From the NCBI RefSeq assembly GCF_003688915.1, contig NZ_REFU01000001.1, positions 2,232,001-2,296,000 on the forward strand: a stretch of 64,000 nucleotides of DNA, in the 5' to 3' direction. Source of the DNA: Rhodococcus sp. SBT000017 (GTDB taxonomy: Bacteria; Actinomycetota; Actinomycetes; Mycobacteriales; Mycobacteriaceae). The position numbers and the translations under genes are program-made. The first letter of the stretch is position 1, and the number at the start of each line of letters is the position of its first letter. The notes below the pieces were generated by a model. The model saw only the letters and a list, made by a program, of their open reading frames with translations. It ran no database searches and was not told the origin of the DNA. Positions 8,900 to 17,854 of the stretch are shown here, one piece after another.

Positions 8900-10915
8900 G
8901 TGCGCACGCCCAAGTCCGGTCCCCTCGGTCCGCAGGAGATGGCGACCTCTGCCGTCATGAGCAGCTTCACCGTCGCGTTGACGGTGATCGGTGTGTTGGT
9001 ACCGATGGCGACGATCCTTCAGGTCGTCGCAGCGATTCCCATGTCGGTGGTCGCGCTCCGGTATCGGACTCGTGCACTGGTCACCTCTGCGGTCGCCGGC
9101 ACCCTCGTCGGATTTGTCGCGGCAGGTACCCAGACCGCCATCAGTGTTGCCAGCGCTGCCCTTCTGGGCGGCCTGGTCGGGCGGGCGAAGCGCAAGAAGC
9201 AAGGACTGTTCGGCGTTCTCGTCACTTCGATGGTCGTCGGGCCGGCGCTCGGCGCATTGACCGTGCTGATGCTGCTCGTTCTCGTTCCGCTGCGCGAGCT
9301 GTTCCTCGAGACTCTCCGCAACACCTTCGAGGCCATTTCTCGACTGCTCGAGCGCACATCGGCACTGCAAGGCGTTGCCGACGTGATCCGCACCGGCTCC
9401 ACGACCGTGCTCGACAACTGGTGGTGGTGGGTAGGCGGGTCGATCGCCTTCGGCATCGTCACCGGAACGCTGTTCGCGTGGCTCATCCTCACCGCGATCC
9501 TCGACCGCCTCTCCACCATTCCCACCCCCGAACCTCTGGGCTCGAGCGCCGACGACGAGATCGGGCCGCTACCGGTGACACTCACCGCAGTCGGATTCCG
9601 CTACCAGGGAAGCACGACGTCCGCGTTGACCGGCGTCGACCTCCGCATCGAAACCGGTGAGTTCGTGGCGATCGTCGGCCACAACGGTTCCGGCAAATCG
9701 ACGCTGACGCGGATCCTCGCCGGTCTCGAACCGTCGGAGGGAACTGTGGACAGGCCCGGCTCGACCGGTCTGGGACGGTACGGCGGCACGGCGGTGGTGC
9801 TGCAGCGCCCCGAAAGTCAGATCCTCGGCACCCGCGTCGCCGACGACGTGGTGTGGGGACTGCCACCCGGCGATTCACGCCCCGACGTGGAGGCCCTGCT
9901 CGACGAGGTCGGCCTCGGCGGCATGGGATCGCGCGACACCGCCTCCCTGTCCGGTGGCGAAATGCAGCGACTCGCCGTCGCCGCAGCACTCGCTCGCCGT
10001 CCGGCGCTTCTCATCGCCGACGAGGCAACCGCGATGATCGACGCCTCCGGGCGCGAACATCTGGTCTCGCTCCTCGCCGAACTGCCTCGCAGGCACGAGA
10101 TGTCGGTCGTGCTGGTCACCCACCACGTCTCCGAGACCGTCGCAGCAGATCGCGTCGTGCATCTGCACGAGGGTTATCAGGTGCAGCACGACACGACGTG
10201 GATGCACGCTCGAACGGAGAATCCTGCTGCGCTGCACGACAATTCGAGTGAACGTCTCCTCGAACTGAGCGGCGTCGAGCACACGTACAACCGCCGCACC
10301 CCGTGGGCGCAGGCAGCGCTGAACGGCGTCGACATCACCGTCAAACGCGGTGAGGGTGTGTTGATTCTCGGTGGCAACGGTTCGGGCAAATCCACTCTTG
10401 CCTGGATCATGGCCGGCCTCACGTGCCCGACCAGTGGCACCGCCCGGCTCGGCGGCAAAGCGATGACCTCACGCGTCGGCGATGTCGGGCTCGCGTTCCA
10501 GCATTCTCGCCTGCAGTTGCAGCGGCGCACCGTCTCCGAGGACATCGCTGCCGCTGCCGGTCCCGAAACAGGTTCTGCCACAGTATCGGCCGCGATGGAT
10601 GCCGTCGGCCTGGACAGGTCGTTGGCCGCTCGCGACATCGATTCGCTCAGTGGTGGTCAGATGCGACGCGTGGTGCTGGCCGGACTGATTGCGCGTCGGC
10701 CTCGGATGCTGGTTCTCGACGAACCCCTGGCCGGGCTCGACCCTCCCGGACGCGACGACATCATCGGCGTTCTCGCCGGACTGCGCGATCGCGGCGTCGC
10801 CATCGTCGTCATCTCGCACGACGTGGACGGCATGGACACCGTCTGCAGCCGCACCATCACGATGGCCGACGGCCACATCGTCTCCGATTCGATCCTGGGG
10901 AGCGTGCACTCGTGA
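8900..10915 (+). CDS. ECF-type ABC transporter: membrane domain fused to two ATPase domains
   Basis: This 671-residue fusion has about five hydrophobic segments in its first 205 residues, like an ECF substrate-binding membrane domain. Two EcfA-type cassettes follow: GHNGSGKST with LSGGEMQRL and LLIADEATAMID, then GGNGSGKST with LSGGQMRRV and LVLDEPLAGLD. M. tuberculosis Rv2326c has the same architecture. ECF transporters import vitamins or metals at the cell membrane. GTG 8900 follows the helicase stop closely, and the EcfT gene start overlaps this stop (GTGA). No riboswitch for a specific vitamin was recognised, so the substrate is open. Confidence 0.88.
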   Translation: MRTPKSGPLGPQEMATSAVMSSFTVALTVIGVLVPMATILQVVAAIPMSVVALRYRTRALVTSAVAGTLVGFVAAGTQTAISVASAALLGGLVGRAKRKKQGLFGVLVTSMVVGPALGALTVLMLLVLVPLRELFLETLRNTFEAISRLLERTSALQGVADVIRTGSTTVLDNWWWWVGGSIAFGIVTGTLFAWLILTAILDRLSTIPTPEPLGSSADDEIGPLPVTLTAVGFRYQGSTTSALTGVDLRIETGEFVAIVGHNGSGKSTLTRILAGLEPSEGTVDRPGSTGLGRYGGTAVVLQRPESQILGTRVADDVVWGLPPGDSRPDVEALLDEVGLGGMGSRDTASLSGGEMQRLAVAAALARRPALLIADEATAMIDASGREHLVSLLAELPRRHEMSVVLVTHHVSETVAADRVVHLHEGYQVQHDTTWMHARTENPAALHDNSSERLLELSGVEHTYNRRTPWAQAALNGVDITVKRGEGVLILGGNGSGKSTLAWIMAGLTCPTSGTARLGGKAMTSRVGDVGLAFQHSRLQLQRRTVSEDIAAAAGPETGSATVSAAMDAVGLDRSLAARDIDSLSGGQMRRVVLAGLIARRPRMLVLDEPLAGLDPPGRDDIIGVLAGLRDRGVAIVVISHDVDGMDTVCSRTITMADGHIVSDSILGSVHS

Positions 10916-11649
10916 CCACCGTCGTACTGCGTCAGGTCCCGCGATTCTCACCGATCCACCGCCTGTGGGCCGGCACCAAACTCGTCGTCGTGCTGCTGCT
11001 GAGCATCACTCTCGTGGTGGCACCGACGTGGCCCGCCCTGGGAATCGTGTTCGCACTGTTGGTCATCGCCGCGATCATCGCGCATGTCCCGATCACCGCA
11101 CTGCCGCGTCCGCCGTGGTGGATCTGGGCCTTGTTCGGCGTCGGAGCCCTGATCAACCTGCCGATCGGCGGCGCGGCAGTGCTGGTGTATCTGCGCGCAA
11201 CGCTGTTCATCTTCGTCCTGCTCGGCGCATCGATGATGATCGGCTGGACCACCTCGATGAGCGACATCGCCCCTGCGGTCTCCAAACTGGGCACGCCGCT
11301 GAAGAAGCTGAAGTTGCCCGTCGACGAGTGGGCGATCGCCGTGGCCCTGAGCCTGCGGTCGCTTCCGCTGCTGATCGAAGAGATGCGCACCCTCAACGCT
11401 GCCCGACGCCTGCGCCCCAAGCCGGTCGTCAACAGCGCGTCGGACAATTCTCTGGTCGACATCGTCACGACGGTGATGTCGGTTGCCATCAGACGTGCCG
11501 ACGAAATGGGTGGGGCCATCACCGCCCGCGGAGGCACCGGAATGATCACCGCCACCGAAGCGCGTTTCAAGACCTCCGACGCGGTGACGCTGACCGTGGT
11601 GACTCTGGCGTGCGCCGCAGCCATCGCGATCAGCTTCCTGTGGAGCTGA
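10912..11649 (+). CDS. ECF transporter transmembrane protein EcfT
   Basis: This 245-residue membrane protein matches the EcfT scaffold (Rv2325c-like). It has hydrophobic spans near residues 20-60, 70-115 and 225-243. The coupling region carries two Ala-Arg containing motifs, NAARRLRPK and ITARGGTG, which contact the two ATPase domains in this family. The GTG start overlaps the preceding ATPase stop, so the two are translated together. The gene ends one base before the convergent VWA gene, with no visible terminator between. Confidence 0.9.
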   Translation: MTTVVLRQVPRFSPIHRLWAGTKLVVVLLLSITLVVAPTWPALGIVFALLVIAAIIAHVPITALPRPPWWIWALFGVGALINLPIGGAAVLVYLRATLFIFVLLGASMMIGWTTSMSDIAPAVSKLGTPLKKLKLPVDEWAIAVALSLRSLPLLIEEMRTLNAARRLRPKPVVNSASDNSLVDIVTTVMSVAIRRADEMGGAITARGGTGMITATEARFKTSDAVTLTVVTLACAAAIAISFLWS

Positions 11650-11650
11650 C

Positions 11651-13306
11651 CTACTCGCCCGCGAGACGTTCGGTGCGCGAGTTCAAGGCCTTGACGAACA
11701 CGTCCGGGATGTCTCGCGGATCCTCGGCAACATAGCTCGTTCCGCCGGTTACAGCCGAGATCTGTTGCAGCGCAACCGGATCTGCATCACCGGTGACGCC
11801 GACGGTGATGATCACGATGGGGCGCACCGGATCCTGCTCCTGCTGCAGCGACGCCAGCAGTTGGTCGAGGGAGATACTGCCCTCGTCTTCGTTGGCTCCG
11901 TCGGTCAGGATGATGACACTGTTGACGTAGTTGGGGTCGTATCCCTCCTTGACGCGCCGAAACGCAGCCAACGTGGTGTCGTAGAGCCCGGTTCCGCCTC
12001 CGACGAGACCCGGGAGGCCCCGGATCGAATCGAGAATGGCGTCGCGCTGCGACTTTCCGTTGAACGTACCGTCGGCCTCACCCATCGGCACCAGCTCACG
12101 GTAGTCCTGCTTGCCACCACCGAGTCCGATCGAGAACGCCCACAACCCCATCTGCGTCTGATCGCTGAAGAGCGAGTTGGCACCTATCGACGCGTCGACG
12201 GTCAGCGCGATACGCGTGGAGTCACCCGATTTCGCGGCCATGGAACCCGACACGTCCTCGACGACGAGGGTGCGCAGCGGTAGCGCGAGCACGGCCCAAT
12301 CCCGCAGCGTCGTTTCGATGGACAGCGGGTTCTTGATCTCGAGCGACGCGACGGACCCGACGCCTCGGCCGTCGGGAAGTGGTGTGCCACTCGATGTCCG
12401 GAAGCCGACTGCGACCAGGGTGTCGGCAGCCGACGCGGTGGCGAGAACCGAGCCCAAGGCCGCTCCGGCCTGCTTGACGCGGTCGTACTCGGGGCCGGCA
12501 GGCGCGGTCACGGCGAGCGGGTAGTTGAGGAAGTAGCTGCCGGTCGGCGGAACCGACTCCGCCAGAGCCGATCCCGGATTGTCGGCCTCGTAGGCGAGCA
12601 GTGCCTGTTCGGTGGCCACACTGGTACCACCGTCCGCGGCCACCTGGGCCACCAGATCCGGGGTGTCGTGTGGGGCGTCCGCGATCCGTCCGAAGTCCTG
12701 GGCCATTGGCACCAGTGCGGCCGACACCGCCTTCGCGTCGGAGATTGCCACCTCGGATTCGGCCAGCGCGCCGAGGATCGCGGCATTCGAGGCGCTGCTG
12801 GTCAGTGGATCACCGATGCGTTGACCGGGAAGCTGGAGCACGCTGAGCCAGGTATCGGTCACCGGCACGGCATCGGACTTCGAAACCAGGACCGGCAGTG
12901 TGTTCGCGACGGAGGTCTTGGCCAGCTCGGGTAGCGCTCCGGTCGAGCGGAGTGTCTTGAGCAGCCATAGCGTCGAATCCGGAATCCACAGGTCCGGGCG
13001 ACCGTCGTCGGTTCCAGCGATTTCGGTGGCGGTATCGGTGGGACGTTCTGCTCGCACCTCGAAGTTCACGCAACCGCGCTCGACCTCGCCTGCCTGCGCG
13101 AGAATCCGCTGCACCGGCTCGGCGATGGAGGTGTCCACCGCGAGCGAGACCGTGTCGAGGGAATCGCAGGAGTTCGCACCGGATGCGCGCACCGCTTGCA
13201 CTCCGAAGAATCCACCGACCACGACGACGACGGCCACCAGGGCGACCACCGCCCAGATGACGGCCGACCCGGACCTGCGCGCACTACCGCTGTGACGTCC
13301 CGACAT
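11651..13306 (-). CDS. membrane-anchored substrate-binding and VWA domain protein (copy 1)
   Basis: This 551-residue protein has a short basic N-terminus, one membrane span (about 16-38) and a large extracytoplasmic part. A substrate-binding-protein-like region comes first. A von Willebrand factor A domain occupies roughly the last 210 residues, with MIDAS motif DVSGSM in LVVEDVSGSMA and later VIILTDGANED. It is a paralogue of the gene at 13404-15035: order, length and motifs all match. Actinobacteria commonly encode such proteins, but no function is established; metal-dependent adhesion or envelope assembly is a guess. Confidence 0.8.
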   Translation of the reverse strand: MSGRHSGSARRSGSAVIWAVVALVAVVVVVGGFFGVQAVRASGANSCDSLDTVSLAVDTSIAEPVQRILAQAGEVERGCVNFEVRAERPTDTATEIAGTDDGRPDLWIPDSTLWLLKTLRSTGALPELAKTSVANTLPVLVSKSDAVPVTDTWLSVLQLPGQRIGDPLTSSASNAAILGALAESEVAISDAKAVSAALVPMAQDFGRIADAPHDTPDLVAQVAADGGTSVATEQALLAYEADNPGSALAESVPPTGSYFLNYPLAVTAPAGPEYDRVKQAGAALGSVLATASAADTLVAVGFRTSSGTPLPDGRGVGSVASLEIKNPLSIETTLRDWAVLALPLRTLVVEDVSGSMAAKSGDSTRIALTVDASIGANSLFSDQTQMGLWAFSIGLGGGKQDYRELVPMGEADGTFNGKSQRDAILDSIRGLPGLVGGGTGLYDTTLAAFRRVKEGYDPNYVNSVIILTDGANEDEGSISLDQLLASLQQEQDPVRPIVIITVGVTGDADPVALQQISAVTGGTSYVAEDPRDIPDVFVKALNSRTERLAGE

Positions 13307-13403
13307 CTGTGCAAACCCCCTGCTCGGCCCCCGTTGCGCTCACAGGACGAGAGCAACCGTACGCACACTCAGAAGTGACGCGACGCACAGCATAGTAGCC
13401 TTC

Positions 13404-15035
13404 TCAACGACCGGAGCGGCTTCTGAGCGCATTGACGAACACGTTGGGGATCTCCGCAGGATTTCGTGCGACGAAGCTCGTACCGCCCGTAGCGGCCGAA
13501 ATTTGTTGCAGCACACCGGCATCTGCATCGTCGGTGATGCCGATGGTGACGATGACGACCGGCTTGGACGGGTCCTGCTCGGCGCGCAGGGTCGACAGCA
13601 GCTCGTCGAGCGAGATGCTGTCGGGGTCCTCGTTGGTGCCGTCGGTGAGGATGATGACGCTGTTCACGGCATCGGGGTCGTAGCCCTGCTGCACGGTACG
13701 GAACGCGGCCAACGTGGTGTCGTACAACCCGGTACCACCGCCGACCAGGGACGGAAGGCTGCGGATCTGCTGCAGCAGCACCTCGCGCTGACTGGTGTCG
13801 CCGACCTGTTCGTCCATTCGCCGAATCGGTGCCAACTCTCGGTAGTCCTGAGAGTCGCCACCGAGTCCGATCGAGAACGCCCACAATCCCATCGACGCGT
13901 TGTCGGGGAACAGCCGGTTTCCGGTCTCACTGGCCTGCACCGTCATGGCGATACGTGAATTCGCCCCGGCGCTGTAGTTCATCGATCCGGAGACATCCTC
14001 CATCACGAGAGTGCGCGACGGAAGCGCCAACACCTGGTACTGCCGAAGCGTCGACTCGGCGGCCTGCTGATCGGCAATCGTCAGGGCCGTGACATCCCCG
14101 ATGCCACGATCGGAATCGAGAGGGGCCATGTCCGCGGACCGGAACCCGGCCTCGGACAGAGCCTGCTGCCCCTGTTCGGATTCGATGGCCGTGGCCAGTG
14201 CCGTCCCGACGGACTTCGCGGTCTCGTGTCGATCGCCTGCGGGTTCGGTCACCGCCAGCGGAAAGTTCAGAAAGATGGTGCCCGTCGGCGGCACCGTCGC
14301 GCCCAGTTCGACGATCTTCTCCTGCTGGTAGGCCAGGAAGGCCTGCTCGGAGACCACCGCGACGCCTCCGTCGGCGACGAGATCGTCGAGCCGCACCGTC
14401 GGATCGGCCTCCCCGCGGGTGGCGGCCTGAGCCTGAGCGATGGGAACGAGCGCCGCCGAGACCGCGTCGAGGGCGGTCTCGTCCGATCCTGCTTCGGCGA
14501 CCGCGCCCAGGATGGCCGCGTCGGATGTGGTGTTGGCCAACGGGTTACCGATGCGCAGACCCTCGAGCTTCAATGCGGTGAGCCAGGTGTCGAAGAACGG
14601 CACTTCGTCCTTGCGGGCCGCGAGCACAGCCGGGCTGCCTGCCACCGACTGACTGGCCAGGTCGATCAACGACGCTGTGGACCGCACGGTCTTACCGATC
14701 CACAGTGACGAATCCGGAACCCAGAGCGAGGGAACATCGTCGCCTTTGGCCACCGCGGCCGAGACCTGACCAGACTCGGTGGCGGTGACCTCGACGCCGG
14801 CACAACCCAGATCCTCGGCCGAGGTGTTGTCGACGATCCGCTGCAGCACCGGCGCGATCGCCGGATCCGCAGCCAGCGAGTAGGACTGCGTGTCGCCGCA
14901 GGCGGACCCGAAGGCCTTCAGCGCGAAAAACGCGCCGCCGCCGACCACGAGCAGCAGAACTACGGCGACGACGCCGTACTTGGCGATTCCTCGGCTGCTC
15001 GAGGTGGACGACGGGGCACTGTGTCTACCTGGCAT
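13404..15035 (-). CDS. membrane-anchored substrate-binding and VWA domain protein (copy 2)
   Basis: This 543-residue protein has the same architecture as its downstream neighbour: Ser-rich cytoplasmic start, membrane span (about 17-38) with ACG just outside, a solute-binding-like domain, and a C-terminal VWA domain with LVMEDVSGSMNY, WAFSIGLGG and VIILTDGTNED. The two copies are adjacent on the same strand, 97 bp apart, so a tandem duplication followed by divergence is the simplest history. The shared stretch GLGGxxQDYRELxP shows that similarity extends through the VWA fold. Role unknown. Confidence 0.8.
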   Translation of the reverse strand: MPGRHSAPSSTSSSRGIAKYGVVAVVLLLVVGGGAFFALKAFGSACGDTQSYSLAADPAIAPVLQRIVDNTSAEDLGCAGVEVTATESGQVSAAVAKGDDVPSLWVPDSSLWIGKTVRSTASLIDLASQSVAGSPAVLAARKDEVPFFDTWLTALKLEGLRIGNPLANTTSDAAILGAVAEAGSDETALDAVSAALVPIAQAQAATRGEADPTVRLDDLVADGGVAVVSEQAFLAYQQEKIVELGATVPPTGTIFLNFPLAVTEPAGDRHETAKSVGTALATAIESEQGQQALSEAGFRSADMAPLDSDRGIGDVTALTIADQQAAESTLRQYQVLALPSRTLVMEDVSGSMNYSAGANSRIAMTVQASETGNRLFPDNASMGLWAFSIGLGGDSQDYRELAPIRRMDEQVGDTSQREVLLQQIRSLPSLVGGGTGLYDTTLAAFRTVQQGYDPDAVNSVIILTDGTNEDPDSISLDELLSTLRAEQDPSKPVVIVTIGITDDADAGVLQQISAATGGTSFVARNPAEIPNVFVNALRSRSGR

Positions 15036-15084
15036 GGCGCGCTCCTACTTCATCGGTCGTTCCACAGGCTCCACTTCTGCCCCG

Positions 15085-15516
15085 TCAGCCGTAGATTTTG
15101 ACGAACGTTTTCAGCGAGTTCTCGATATCGCCCTTGAGAGCGCGCGCGACGCCGGAGCCGATCGGACCGAACAGTGGTGCACCGCCGAGATTGACGTCGA
15201 TGGTGATCTCGGAGCCGTCACCCTTGGATTTCACGGTCAGGTTCAGGCCGATCTTGACGCCGCCCTTGCCGTTGCCCTTGAGCTCGAGCTTCTTGGGCGG
15301 GTCGTAGGACTCGATCTTCCAGGACACCCGGTTGCGCATGCCCTTCACGCTGGCGATGGAGTCAAGGGTGGTGCCGACGGCCAGCTGTTCGGGCAGCTCA
15401 CCGCGCCACGCTTCGTGGATGGAGAGCCACTGCTCGTAGCCGGACAGATCGGACGCGTGCGCCCACGTCTGTTCGGGGGTCAGCGGGACGTCGAGGGAAA
15501 CCTTCAGCTTGGCCAC
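15085..15516 (-). CDS. SRPBCC-fold protein resembling M. tuberculosis Rv0910 toxin
   Basis: This 143-residue protein starts MAKLKVSLDVPLTPEQTW and has DLSGYEQWLSIHEAWR, VKGMRNRVSWKI and GGAPLFGPIGSGVARAL, all closely like Rv0910. That protein is the proposed toxin of the Rv0909/Rv0910 pair and has a START/polyketide-cyclase-like fold. Here the Rv0909-like partner is not adjacent; it lies about 9.3 kb away at 24836-25024. That makes toxin function less certain, and lipid binding is an alternative. A terminator-like hairpin follows the neighbouring symporter gene upstream of this start. Confidence 0.8.
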   Translation of the reverse strand: MAKLKVSLDVPLTPEQTWAHASDLSGYEQWLSIHEAWRGELPEQLAVGTTLDSIASVKGMRNRVSWKIESYDPPKKLELKGNGKGGVKIGLNLTVKSKGDGSEITIDVNLGGAPLFGPIGSGVARALKGDIENSLKTFVKIYG

Positions 15517-15541
15517 AGCAGTGATGGTAACCGCTGAACGA

Positions 15542-15579
15542 AAAATGTCCGTGTGAGGCCTTGCTCACACGGACATTTT
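15542..15579 (-). terminator. intrinsic terminator hairpin after the first symporter gene
   Basis: A perfect 16-bp stem, with arms at 15542-15557 and 15564-15579 and loop GCCTTG, ends in T-runs on both strands. It lies 18 bp after the symporter stop and before the SRPBCC gene, both on the minus strand, so it should end the symporter transcript. Confidence 0.8.
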
Positions 15580-15597
15580 CGATCGAACTGCTATGGA

Positions 15598-17232
15598 CTA
15601 GTGAGCGCTGGCCTTTTCCGCACCGATACCGGTGAGGGAGCGAACCTCCATCTCGGCCTGCTTGTCGGTGCTCTCGGTGTCCTTCGAGATCAGCGTTCCG
15701 ACGATGCCGAGGATGAATGCCAGCGGGATCGAGACGATGCCGGGGTTGGAGAGCGGGAACCAGGCGAAGTCCGAGCCGGGGATCATCGACGTCGGCGATC
15801 CGGAGACGGCCGGGGAGAAGACGATCAGCACGATGGTCGAGATCAGACCGCCGTACATGCTGAACAGTGCGCCGGTGGTGGTGAAGCGACGCCAGAACAG
15901 CGAATACAGGATGGTCGGCAGGTTCGCGGCTGCAGCGACGGCGAAAGCGAGTGCCACCAGGAACGCGATGTTCTGACCGTTGGCGAGGATGCCGAGGCCG
16001 ATGGCGAGCACACCGATGACGACGGCGGTGATGCGGGAGACCTTGACCTGCTTCTTGTCGTCGACCTTGCCCTTCTTGATGACGCTGCCGTAGATGTCGT
16101 GGGCGAACGACGCCGAGGCGGTGATCGTCAGTCCGGCGACCACGGCGAGGATCGTCGCGAAGGCGACCGCCGAGATGATGCCGAGCAGAATCACGCCGCC
16201 GAGCTCGAAGGCCAACAGCGGAGCAGCGGAGTTCTGACCACCGGCCGAGGCCAGGATGCGGTCGGGTCCGACGATCGCTGCGGCTCCGTAGCCGAGGACG
16301 AGGGTGAACAGGTAGAACGCACCGATGAGCGCGATGGCCCACACGACGCTGCGGCGAGCTTCCTTGGCGGTGGGCACGGTGTAGAAGCGCATCAGCACGT
16401 GCGGCAGACCCGCGGTACCGAGGACGAGTGCGAGACCGAGCGAGAGGAAGTTGATCTTCGAGGTGGCACTGCCGCCGTACTGGGCACCGGGCTCGATGAC
16501 GTCACGGGCCGCCACGACATCGTCGGCCGATCCGGCCACCATCGCCTGAGCGCTGCCGAGCAGTTCGGAGAAGTTCATGCCGAACTTGGCGAGAACCAGG
16601 ACGGTCATGAACGCTGCGCCGGTGATGAGCAGAACGGCCTTGATGATCTGCACCCAGGTGGTGCCCTTCATGCCGCCGATGAGCACGTACGCGATCATCA
16701 GCACGCCGACGATGGCGATGACGATGGACTGTCCGGTGCGGTCGGAGATATCGAGCAGCAGTGCGACGAGTCCGCCGGCACCGGCCATCTGCGCCAGCAG
16801 GTAGAACAGCGAGACCGTCAGCGTGGACAGTGCGGCCGCGGTACGAACCGGACCCTGCTTGAGCCGGAAGCTCAGCACGTCCGCCATGGTGAATTTGCCG
16901 GTGTTCCTGAGCAATTCGGCGACGAGGAGCAACGCGACGAGCCAGGCGACGAGGAAGCCGATGGAGTACAGGAAGCCGTCGTAGCCGTAGACGGCGATGG
17001 CACCGGCGATACCGAGAAAGCTGGCCGCCGAGAGGTAGTCACCGGCGATGGCGACGCCGTTCTGCGGTCCGGAGAAGCCGCCACCTGCGGTGAAGAAATC
17101 CGCGGAGGTCGCATTCTTCTTGGATGCGCGGATGACGACGAACATCGTCACGAGGACGAACGCACCGAAGATCGCGATGTTGACGAGTGGTTCACCGACT
17201 GTGGTGTCGGTGGCCTGAGCTAATACGTTCAC
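15598..17232 (-). CDS. SSS-family cation/monocarboxylate symporter (MctC/ActP-like)
   Basis: This 544-residue polytopic membrane protein of the sodium:solute symporter family is close to the acetate/pyruvate carriers ActP and MctC. Family-typical text includes FFTAGGGFSGPQNGVAIAGDYLSAASFLG (residues about 45-73), VLIGGMKGTTWVQIIKA and GTAGLPHVLMRFYTVP. It should import acetate, propionate or pyruvate with a cation. The GTG start overlaps the stop of the upstream DUF485 gene (GTGA). A second, diverged copy of this two-gene module lies just upstream at 17855-19963. Confidence 0.88.
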   Translation of the reverse strand: MNVLAQATDTTVGEPLVNIAIFGAFVLVTMFVVIRASKKNATSADFFTAGGGFSGPQNGVAIAGDYLSAASFLGIAGAIAVYGYDGFLYSIGFLVAWLVALLLVAELLRNTGKFTMADVLSFRLKQGPVRTAAALSTLTVSLFYLLAQMAGAGGLVALLLDISDRTGQSIVIAIVGVLMIAYVLIGGMKGTTWVQIIKAVLLITGAAFMTVLVLAKFGMNFSELLGSAQAMVAGSADDVVAARDVIEPGAQYGGSATSKINFLSLGLALVLGTAGLPHVLMRFYTVPTAKEARRSVVWAIALIGAFYLFTLVLGYGAAAIVGPDRILASAGGQNSAAPLLAFELGGVILLGIISAVAFATILAVVAGLTITASASFAHDIYGSVIKKGKVDDKKQVKVSRITAVVIGVLAIGLGILANGQNIAFLVALAFAVAAAANLPTILYSLFWRRFTTTGALFSMYGGLISTIVLIVFSPAVSGSPTSMIPGSDFAWFPLSNPGIVSIPLAFILGIVGTLISKDTESTDKQAEMEVRSLTGIGAEKASAH

Positions 17233-17579
17233 GACTTGGCTCCCTGAGAGGCTTCCATCTCGGCACGCAAGGCTGCGGCGCGAGGATCGAGTTCACGGTT
17301 GGCGAACTTCACGTAGATGCCGGTGATAGCGAACGTCGTGACGAACTGGCCGAGGCCGAGCAGCAGACCGACGTTGATGTTGCCCCACACCTTGGTGGAC
17401 ATGAAGTCCACCGCGTAGGTGCTCAGTAGCACGTAGATGACGTACCAGACCAGGAAGAACCCGGCCATCGGGAACACGAAGCTACGCAGACGACGTCGGA
17501 GTTCCTGGAACTCGGGACTGGCCTGCATGTCGACGAACGCTTGCGCGTCCGGTGGCGAACTGGTTTCCGGTGCGGTCAC
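17229..17579 (-). CDS. DUF485 small membrane protein (YjcH-like)
   Basis: This 116-residue protein has two hydrophobic spans (about 33-55 and 68-90) and the DUF485 pattern LRRRLRSFVFPMAGFFLVWYV. YjcH-like proteins are regularly encoded just before acetate symporters and are presumed partners of them. GTG 17579 is preferred over ATG 17624, because AGGAGT sits five to eight bases upstream of the GTG and inside the longer frame. It is translationally coupled to the symporter. Confidence 0.85.
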   Translation of the reverse strand: MTAPETSSPPDAQAFVDMQASPEFQELRRRLRSFVFPMAGFFLVWYVIYVLLSTYAVDFMSTKVWGNINVGLLLGLGQFVTTFAITGIYVKFANRELDPRAAALRAEMEASQGAKS

Positions 17580-17730
17580 CTTGGACTCCTGAAGTAGATG
17601 TGAGCTGTAGCTGACTCGGAACATTAATGAGAGTCAGGTCACAAAATCAGGAGGTGGTGTCGATCACACGATGGGCTGCGGGAGTGTGCGCCGAGCGGTC
17701 GAGAATGGCAGTCGAGCGGCGGCGGCGGGA

Positions 17731-17844
17731 GTGGAGCCTGCGGAATGACCCAACGAGTGGAGTGGAGCCTGCGGAATGACCCAACGAGTGGAGTGGAGCC
17801 TGCGGAATGACCCAACGAGTGGAGTGGAGCCTGCGGAACGACCC
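17731..17844. repeat. 31-bp tandem repeat, about 3.7 copies
   Basis: Copies begin at 17731, 17762, 17793 and 17824. The first three are essentially identical; the last is partial and diverges after GAACGACCC. Each contains the core GTGGAGCCTGCGGAATGACC. The array lies between the two symporter modules, starting 10 bp downstream of the stop at 17855. A related core occurs singly at about 15058-15077, 37862-37884 and 52883-52902. Confidence 0.85.
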
Positions 17845-17854
17845 GAAGACGCAG

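Noticed and set aside
17731..17844. Possible CRISPR array
   Set aside because: Repeats are directly contiguous with a 31-bp period and no variable spacers; no cas genes are present.
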